11,373 bases of DNA. Origin: Chloroflexota bacterium. GTDB taxonomy: Bacteria; Chloroflexota; Chloroflexia; Thermomicrobiales; UBA6265. The notes under the pieces were generated by a model. That model saw only the letters and a list, made by a program, of their open reading frames with translations. It did not search any database and was not told the DNA's origin. Below are positions 6,292-11,373 of this stretch, piece by piece. Made by a program: the position numbers and the translations under genes. The DNA is taken from assembly GCA_019348515.1 (NCBI GenBank), contig JAHWJF010000058.1, positions 1 to 11,373 of the forward strand, read 5' to 3'. Positions within the stretch are counted from its first letter, which is position 1; each line of letters begins with the position of its first letter.

Positions 6292-7274
6292 CGCCGCAGC
6301 TCCGCCGTCGCTGGAGCGGTCCCAGTTTCCAGTGCAATGGCCTCGTGGAGGGCGTCATCCCAGTCCGCGCGGAATCGATCCATCCCAAACCGCGCGCGAG
6401 CGGTTTCGCGTGCGCCTTCACCGAGTCTCCGGGCGAGGTCGGGATCGGCGATGAGCGCTTTCATGCGGTCGACGAGCACTTCCGGATCAGTGGAGACGTA
6501 GCCATTGACACCATCCTGGATCACCTCCGGGAGAGCGGTGGTGCCGAGGGCGACAACCGGCATCCCGATCGACATCGCCTCGACGACGGCCAGGGGCAGG
6601 CTGGTGTAGCGCATCGGACTGAACAGGAATCGATAGCGAGCCGTGAGCCGGTGCAGGTCTCGATACGGGACGTCCCCCAGCCCACCGAACGCCTCGGTGC
6701 CCATCCCGACGGCATCGAGCGGTACCCGGCTCCGGGTCTGAAGAAAGATGTCGTACCCGGCGATACGGGGCCGGCCCTGCATGCCGTTGACCACGCTGAT
6801 GCCCCGAGGGCTCGTTCCGTCGTAGGTAATGCTGGGGTCCAGCGCGACGCTGTGCTCGATCACACGGGTCGGGCGGTGACCGTTATCCCACATCAACCGA
6901 TTGAACGGCGTCACATGGACGAGAAGTCCCGGCTCGTCGGCGAAGGGGTGCCGCGTATTGACGGCATCCGGGCGTGGGACGTTGTGCTCGAGATAGATGG
7001 TGGGGAGGCGCCGCTGCTCTGGCCTGAGCAGCTCCGGCACGTCCTCGCGAAGGTTCTTCGGAGTTTGCAGGACAACGACGTCGAGATCGAGATCGCGGAC
7101 CCGTTCGGCCGGCACCTCGTGAAGGGTGTCCGGAAGATCGAACGTCGCGCCGCGTCCGCCATATCCCTCCGGACGCCCCGCCTTGACCGGCAGAAACCAG
7201 TCGTGATCGACGCGCGCGAGCGCGTTGAGGTAGCTACCGTGGATGTGCCAGATCAGCACTTTCAACCGGCCCAC
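6288..7274 (-). CDS. GT4/GT1-like glycosyltransferase lacking the first Glu of EX7E
   Basis: The 328-residue product has a GT-B layout, starting with a beta strand (LKVLIWHIHGSYL) and ending in a donor domain with TSLPLAVVEAMSIGMPVVA (about 224-242) and ALPEVIQDGVNGYV (about 247-260). The second Glu of the EX7E motif is present (Glu232), but the first is replaced by Thr224. The frame is open to 7340, but the GTG at 7274 has AGGAG 8 nt upstream and places the first strand at the N-terminus, so I chose it. The start then overlaps the preceding GT9 gene by 13 nt. Its 3' end overlaps the next gene by 4 nt. It is probably a cell-surface glycan enzyme; donor unknown. Confidence 0.82.
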   Translation of the reverse strand: MGRLKVLIWHIHGSYLNALARVDHDWFLPVKAGRPEGYGGRGATFDLPDTLHEVPAERVRDLDLDVVVLQTPKNLREDVPELLRPEQRRLPTIYLEHNVPRPDAVNTRHPFADEPGLLVHVTPFNRLMWDNGHRPTRVIEHSVALDPSITYDGTSPRGISVVNGMQGRPRIAGYDIFLQTRSRVPLDAVGMGTEAFGGLGDVPYRDLHRLTARYRFLFSPMRYTSLPLAVVEAMSIGMPVVALGTTALPEVIQDGVNGYVSTDPEVLVDRMKALIADPDLARRLGEGARETARARFGMDRFRADWDDALHEAIALETGTAPATAELRR

Positions 7275-8347
7275 GCGATGTGCTCCTGATCCGAGAATTG
7301 GTTCCGGAAGCCCTCTCGTGTCTGAAGGACGGGCAGGCACGCGGCGAGGACATCATCGACGGCGAGTGCCTGCAGCGCGGCCGCACGGTCGTCCGGTGCG
7401 CCGGGGAGGGATGCCGCGTCGATCACCCGATGCCGGCGCCGATCAAGGGGCGCCCAGCGCTCGGGGCGGGTCGGTCCGAAGAGGACGACACTTGGCGTTT
7501 CCGTCGCGGCGGCAATGTGCGAGGCGCCGGTGTCGTTGGTCACCAGGAGATCGACGGCTGAGATGACCGCGGCGAACTCGCCGAGATTGGTCATTCCAGC
7601 AAGATCGATTGCGGGAGCGTCCATCAGGCGTTGCACCGTCGTCGTTAACGATCGCTCCTGCTCCGATCCGGTCAGGACGATCCGTGCCTGGAACCCTTCC
7701 GCGAGCGTGTCACCCAGCTTTGCGAACGACTCCGCTGGCCAGCGCCGGCTGGGATCGGATGCGCCGGCATGGAGTCCGATCAATGGGCGTTCATCTCGCG
7801 GTCCAATCAGGGCTGCCGCTCTACCGCGATCGGCGGGTGTCAACGGAAACTCGGTCTGCAGACCCGCGGGTACGGCGCCAATAGCTTCCGCGAGCCGGAG
7901 CCACCGCAGTGGCTCCGGCTCATTCTCGACCCAGTCCAACACCGTCGTCAGTCGCTCATCTCCCGCGGGCCCGAAGCCAGCGGACTGCGTTGCCCCGAGT
8001 GCCGCCACAAACCCATTGCTCACCTCGCCTGAACCATGCATCTGGATGGCCAGAGCGAACGATGGCCAGAGCGCAACGATCTCCATCGCCGCGTCGGGCG
8101 ACTCGGCGATCCCGGGGAAGCCGGGGAAGGGCATGAAGCGATCGACTGATGGCAGCCGGGCGAGGAAATCCTCGGCCCAGGGCCGGCCGATGAACGTTAT
8201 CTCGGCGTCCGGAAAGCGAGCGCGGATCGCCCGCAAGGCGGGCGTCGTGCAGAGCAGATCGCCCAGATTGAGCGCCTGAAAGACCGAGATTCGGGCGGGA
8301 TTCTCGGAAATTTGGGTGGTGACATGGTGGTGGCTTGAGTTCGTCAT
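7262..8347 (-). CDS. GT9-family glycosyltransferase (heptosyltransferase-like), third of three
   Basis: This 361-residue protein has the GT9 N-terminal motif ALNLGDLLCTTPALRAI (25-41), including the Gly-Asp pair whose Asp (Asp30 here) corresponds to the catalytic Asp of E. coli WaaC. It also has HAGAS and RRWP (193-204), VLTGSEQE (224-231), the donor-binding TNDTGASHIAAA (270-281) and FGPTRPERW (290-298). Family members move heptose from ADP-heptose. The frame is open back to 8761, but that part is antisense-like composition over the preceding gene. ATG at 8347 overlaps the previous stop by 4 nt (ATGA) and puts the motif in the expected place. Unlike the two upstream GT9 proteins it lacks their C-terminal four-cysteine motif, so it belongs to a different branch. 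Confidence 0.88.
   Translation of the reverse strand: MTNSSHHHVTTQISENPARISVFQALNLGDLLCTTPALRAIRARFPDAEITFIGRPWAEDFLARLPSVDRFMPFPGFPGIAESPDAAMEIVALWPSFALAIQMHGSGEVSNGFVAALGATQSAGFGPAGDERLTTVLDWVENEPEPLRWLRLAEAIGAVPAGLQTEFPLTPADRGRAAALIGPRDERPLIGLHAGASDPSRRWPAESFAKLGDTLAEGFQARIVLTGSEQERSLTTTVQRLMDAPAIDLAGMTNLGEFAAVISAVDLLVTNDTGASHIAAATETPSVVLFGPTRPERWAPLDRRRHRVIDAASLPGAPDDRAAALQALAVDDVLAACLPVLQTREGFRNQFSDQEHIAWAG
7283..7287 (-). promoter_or_regulatory. Ribosome binding site choosing the GTG start at 7274
   Basis: AGGAG on the - strand lies 8 nt before the GTG at 7274, inside the end of the GT9 gene. A TTG at 7265 and an upstream start at 7340 are less well placed. Confidence 0.55.
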
Positions 8348-9438
8348 GCCATCACCATCCGGGGTTCGCCGGTGGTCGCCGGTGCGAGAGGGACCAGCGC
8401 CGCTACCGCCGCAACGACGTCTTCCGGGTCGATGTCGAGGCAGGGAAGACCAATCGGGCAAGTGAAGCGGTAGCACGGCGCGCAGGCCATGGCTCGTTGC
8501 AGGACACGCGATGGCGCGAAGCGTGGTCCCCACTGCGAGATCAGTTCCGTACCCGAGTAGAGCGCGACGAGCGGCGTGCAGGTCGCATCGGCCAGATGCA
8601 GCGGCAGCGTGTTGTTGCAGACAACCACTGAGGCGCGGTCCACGAGTGCCGCGAATTCCTGGATCGACAGGTCGGCAAAGACCGGGATGGCCTCGGTGCC
8701 AGCGGCTACGATCTCGAGTATCTCCCGTTCCCGCTCGGAGCCGGTGATCACCAGTCGACACCCCTGGTTCTGCAATAGCTCAGCAACGCGGCTGAATCGC
8801 TCCGCCGGATAGCGGCGGGCCTCGGCGCTGGCGCCGGGATGGAGCAGGACCAGAGGCTGGTTCGGGGTTATCCCCTGATCCCACAGGCGGCGTGTGACCT
8901 CCTCGCGGTTGGTCTCTGGAATGGCAATCTCCAGGGCGGGATCGACGGTGGTGAAGCCAAGAGCCTGGACGAGACGCAGGTTGCGATCGACCTGGTGGGT
9001 TGCGTCGGGCGTGCCTCGCAGCTCCGTGGACAACGTCCCTCCAGCAAACTCCTTCGATTCCCCGGCGCGAAGGGGGATGCCGGCCAGGTAACAGGCGTAC
9101 GCCGCGACGTGCGGCGTCTGGCTGAACGAGCTGAAGATCAGCGCACCATCGAACGAGTGGTCCGCCAGCAAGCGGATCAGCTCGTACTCCCGTGCCGGGT
9201 CGAAGGAAAGCTGCCCCAGGTCTTGCCAGATCGCCCTCCAGACGAGCACGGAATCGACCCATGGCAGGAGCGATGCGGCCTTGGCTCCCGCCGGAGAGGC
9301 GAGCAGGGTGATCCGGCAGTCGGGACTGCTGACCTTGATCGCCCGCAACGCGGGGCCCAGCATCACCACGTCGCCAGCGTTGTCGAGCCGCACCGCAAGC
9401 AGGTTCCGGGCGGCGAGCCACGGTTTCATCTCGCTCAT
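8344..9438 (-). CDS. GT9-family glycosyltransferase (heptosyltransferase-like), second of three
   Basis: The 364-residue GT9 protein shows RLDNAGDVVMLGPALRAIK (17-35) with the expected Gly22-Asp23, HPGASAEARRYP (200-211), VITGSERE (230-237) and QWGP (302-305). A four-cysteine motif C-x2-C-x4-C-x5-C spans Cys319, 322, 327 and 333. The donor motif usually written TN(D/N)TGPMH is changed to CNNTLPLH (274-281), losing the Gly. It resembles the upstream GT9 gene along its length, including a shared SSFSQ/TSFRQ segment and CYLAGIPLR, which suggests tandem duplication. It overlaps both neighbours by 4 nt (ATGA). The start at 9438 has no strong ribosome site, so translation is probably coupled. Heptosyl transfer is inferred from family and context. 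Confidence 0.88.
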   Translation of the reverse strand: MSEMKPWLAARNLLAVRLDNAGDVVMLGPALRAIKVSSPDCRITLLASPAGAKAASLLPWVDSVLVWRAIWQDLGQLSFDPAREYELIRLLADHSFDGALIFSSFSQTPHVAAYACYLAGIPLRAGESKEFAGGTLSTELRGTPDATHQVDRNLRLVQALGFTTVDPALEIAIPETNREEVTRRLWDQGITPNQPLVLLHPGASAEARRYPAERFSRVAELLQNQGCRLVITGSEREREILEIVAAGTEAIPVFADLSIQEFAALVDRASVVVCNNTLPLHLADATCTPLVALYSGTELISQWGPRFAPSRVLQRAMACAPCYRFTCPIGLPCLDIDPEDVVAAVAALVPLAPATTGEPRMVMA

Positions 9439-10583
9439 GGCCGCTGCCCGGTCAGTATCGGCTCGCGCGCCGCGAGGTCGTCGGCGGCCACATTACGGTC
9501 CGTCTCAGCCAGGAGCTCTGCCGCGGCCTGAACGACATCGCGCGGGTGCACTTCCCGCAGGCAGGCGTGCGTCGTTGGGCAGACGCGGCTGTAGCAGAGC
9601 CGGCACGGCACCTCATGCCAGAGCATGCGGTGGGGCACTCTCCAGGGCCCCCACTGCTCCGGCGGATTGGTCAGGGCAAAGAGGGCAACCACGGGGGTGC
9701 CGAGGGCGGCCGACATGTGCATGGGACCGGTGTTATTCGTGACCACGAGGTCGGCTGCTTCGATCAGCGCACAGAAGGCGGGGAACGCGAGGGAGCCGGC
9801 CGCGGTCACGACGTTGGCGCGAGTCCACGGATCGACATGGGCCAGGATCGTGTCGACCAGCGGCCGTTCGTCGTCCGCGCCGGTGACCACCACCCGCGCC
9901 TCCAGATCCCGCACGAGGGTGTCGATGACGTCGACATACATCTCCCAGGGATAGGTGCGGGCCGGCATGCTGCATCCAGGATGGACGACGATCAGCGGCC
10001 GCGCGCAGGTGACAAACCTGTTGATCTCCTCGCGGGCACTGTCCGGGACCTTCAGGACGAGCCGGTCATCGCTCGCCTGTATGCCAACCGCAGCGACGAG
10101 ATCGAGCCCCCGCTCCACCTCATGCATCATCCGCTCTGGGTGGCGGTGCCGTGTCGTGAGCAGTGAGCCTGGGCCATCGATCGAGGCTGCCAGGCGCAGC
10201 GGAATACCCGCGAGGTAGCACATGTAGGCTGCGGGCAATGGGCTCTGCCGAAACGAGGTGAAAATTACCGCCGCGTCGTAGCTCCCCTCGCTGAGCCGGG
10301 CTATCGCTCGTGATTCGCGTGCGGGGTCGAGGGGGAGCCGGTTCCAAGGGTCCATCCAGGGTGCACTATGGACGATGACCTCGTCGACGTCCGGATTCAG
10401 CCGCCCGGCTTGCGCCCCAATCGGGCTCGCCAACAATGTGACGGAGGCTTCCGGCAACGACTCCCGGATCGCGTGAATGGCCGGGGTCGTGACCAGGACA
10501 TCGCCGAGGTTATCGAGACGGACGGCCAGCACCCGCCGGGCTTCTTGCCACCCCGCATGCACCTGTACGTCCATCGCATTCAT
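9435..10583 (-). CDS. GT9-family glycosyltransferase (heptosyltransferase-like), first of three
   Basis: This 382-residue GT9 protein has VLAVRLDNLGDVLVTTPAI (18-36) with Gly27-Asp28, VVHPGCSMPARTYPW (199-213), VVTGADDER (232-240) and TNNTGPMHMSAA (282-293), followed by QWGPW. Four cysteines, 327, 330, 335 and 341, form the same C-x2-C-x4-C-x5-C spacing as in the next gene. It has a longer C-terminal tail (about 25 residues after the last helix). The ATG at 10583 overlaps the hldE stop by 4 nt (ATGA); a second ATG three codons later is also possible. Lying directly after hldE, it is the best candidate for using the ADP-heptose that HldE makes. Acceptor unknown. Confidence 0.88.
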   Translation of the reverse strand: MNAMDVQVHAGWQEARRVLAVRLDNLGDVLVTTPAIHAIRESLPEASVTLLASPIGAQAGRLNPDVDEVIVHSAPWMDPWNRLPLDPARESRAIARLSEGSYDAAVIFTSFRQSPLPAAYMCYLAGIPLRLAASIDGPGSLLTTRHRHPERMMHEVERGLDLVAAVGIQASDDRLVLKVPDSAREEINRFVTCARPLIVVHPGCSMPARTYPWEMYVDVIDTLVRDLEARVVVTGADDERPLVDTILAHVDPWTRANVVTAAGSLAFPAFCALIEAADLVVTNNTGPMHMSAALGTPVVALFALTNPPEQWGPWRVPHRMLWHEVPCRLCYSRVCPTTHACLREVHPRDVVQAAAELLAETDRNVAADDLAAREPILTGQRP

Positions 10584-11373
10584 TGCGAATGGCCCGCATG
10601 ATCACCCAGCGCCGTCGCACTGGCGGTGGCCACGATGCGGTCGATCAGCGCCGTCGTGCTTCGTCCTTCGACAAGTGACAGAATCTCGACCTCGGCGCCA
10701 ACCTCATGAACGGCCCCGATCTCGGGCAGGCGCTCGGCCAGATAATCGCCGCCTTTGACATGGACGTGCGGCCGGATCGCCCTGATCAGCTCCGCTGGCG
10801 TGTCCTCATCGAATAGGACCGCGTAATCGACGACGTCCAACGCGCTGACGAGCGCCAGTCGATCCGATTCCCGATTGACGGGACGGGTCGGGCCCTTGAG
10901 CCTCCTGGTGCTGGCGTCCGTGTTGAGACCGACCACCAGGACATCGCCGAGAGCACGGGCGCGGCGCAGGAGCTGCACATGACCGGCATGAAGGATGTCG
11001 AACACGCCGTTGGTGAAGACAATGCGCTTGCCGAGAAAGCGCTCAGCTTCGAGCCGGGCGACAACGTCCTTGAGCGAAAGGATGTCCGAGTTGTCATCCA
11101 GGCTGACCCGACGCAGAAGATCCTGATATGACACCACCGAGGTCCGGCTGCGGGTGATGGCGATCGACGCTGAGTCGATCCCGACCCGAACGGCCTGCGC
11201 CGCGGACGCTCCGGTCGCCAGCGCCAGGGCCGCGGCCGCGGTAAAGGTATCGCCGGCTCCGACGTCACCAGCCCGCTCTACCGGGTGACATGGAAGGTGG
11301 GTCTGCTCGCCGGACGGTCCGGTGAGCAGGACGCCCTGGTCCGCCATGGTGATCGCGATGTGATCGGCACGCA
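10580..11373 (-). CDS. hldE: Bifunctional heptose 7-phosphate kinase / heptose 1-phosphate adenylyltransferase (5' end outside window)
   Basis: The visible 264 codons run off the right edge and include the end of a PfkB (ribokinase-like) kinase domain and a complete nucleotidyltransferase domain. The kinase part has GDVGAGDTF, with the catalytic Asp in GAGD (near 11255). The transferase part has TNGVFDILHAGH (near 11015-10980), the HxGH nucleotide-binding motif, then VGLNTDAS, KGGDY and EGRSTT, the last close to the EGCSTT of E. coli HldE. The first domain makes D-glycero-beta-D-manno-heptose 1,7-bisphosphate; the second makes ADP-D-glycero-beta-D-manno-heptose after a phosphatase (GmhB) has acted. 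Kinase-to-transferase fusion with a linker of about 30-40 residues is the usual HldE order. An ATG at 11347 is internal, since the frame continues upstream with kinase-like residues. It overlaps the next gene by 4 nt. Confidence 0.9.
   Translation of the reverse strand, partial: RADHIAITMADQGVLLTGPSGEQTHLPCHPVERAGDVGAGDTFTAAAALALATGASAAQAVRVGIDSASIAITRSRTSVVSYQDLLRRVSLDDNSDILSLKDVVARLEAERFLGKRIVFTNGVFDILHAGHVQLLRRARALGDVLVVGLNTDASTRRLKGPTRPVNRESDRLALVSALDVVDYAVLFDEDTPAELIRAIRPHVHVKGGDYLAERLPEIGAVHEVGAEVEILSLVEGRSTTALIDRIVATASATALGDHAGHSQ

Noticed and set aside
6345..7289. Long + strand open frame of 314 codons
   Set aside because: It lies wholly antisense to the glycosyltransferase at 6288-7274. 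Its residues show no domain, and long antisense frames are expected in GC-rich DNA.
7515..8279. + strand open frame of 254 codons
   Set aside because: Antisense to the third GT9 gene, Ser/Arg/Pro-rich, no recognisable motif.
8348..8761. N-terminal extension of the third GT9 frame, open from 8761
   Set aside because: It overlaps the coding sequence of the second GT9 gene and has Arg/Gly-rich composition with no GT9 motif. The ATGA start at 8347 fits the operon pattern.

Overview
The window is GC-rich bacterial DNA, densely packed, with no rRNA, tRNA, CRISPR array or recognisable insertion sequence. The organism cannot be fixed from it. Several things hint at a Chloroflexota (Thermomicrobia-like) or similar high-GC lineage: the RadC sequence style, a frameshifted secreted-protein start that would continue as AEATPVG after its signal peptide, and the make-up of the sugar gene cluster. 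This is inference only.

Layout. Positions 1-110 hold the 5' end of a leftward gene that starts with a signal peptide or membrane anchor. It diverges from radC (290-1021, + strand). Positions 1022-1593 are a 572-nt stretch with a small folded element and what looks like a broken secreted-protein gene. An Amidase_2 (T7-lysozyme/AmpD/PGRP-like) peptidoglycan amidase follows at 1594-2490 (+). From 2504 to the right edge, everything is on the - strand and forms one tightly overlapping operon of nine genes. In transcription order these are hldE (partial, its 5' end is outside the window), three GT9 heptosyltransferase-type genes in a row, two GT4/GT1-type glycosyltransferases, a classical SDR oxidoreductase, an HddA-type GHMP sugar kinase, and gmhA.

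How the genes work together. GmhA turns sedoheptulose 7-phosphate into D-glycero-D-manno-heptose 7-phosphate. HldE phosphorylates C1 (beta anomer) and attaches AMP to give ADP-heptose. The GT9 enzymes are the family that transfers heptose from ADP-heptose, and the two GT-B retaining-type enzymes would extend the glycan. HddA is the C1 kinase of the parallel alpha-anomer (GDP-heptose) route, so the operon carries hallmarks of both heptose activation routes. The phosphatase GmhB, the epimerase HldD and the guanylyltransferase HddC are not in the window and may lie beyond position 11373.

Eight successive junctions in the operon overlap, six of them by exactly 4 nt (ATGA or GTGA). This implies a single mRNA with translational coupling, driven by a promoter outside the window. 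If the host is a monoderm without LPS, as its possible affiliation would suggest, the product is more likely a heptose-containing S-layer or cell-surface glycan than an LPS core.
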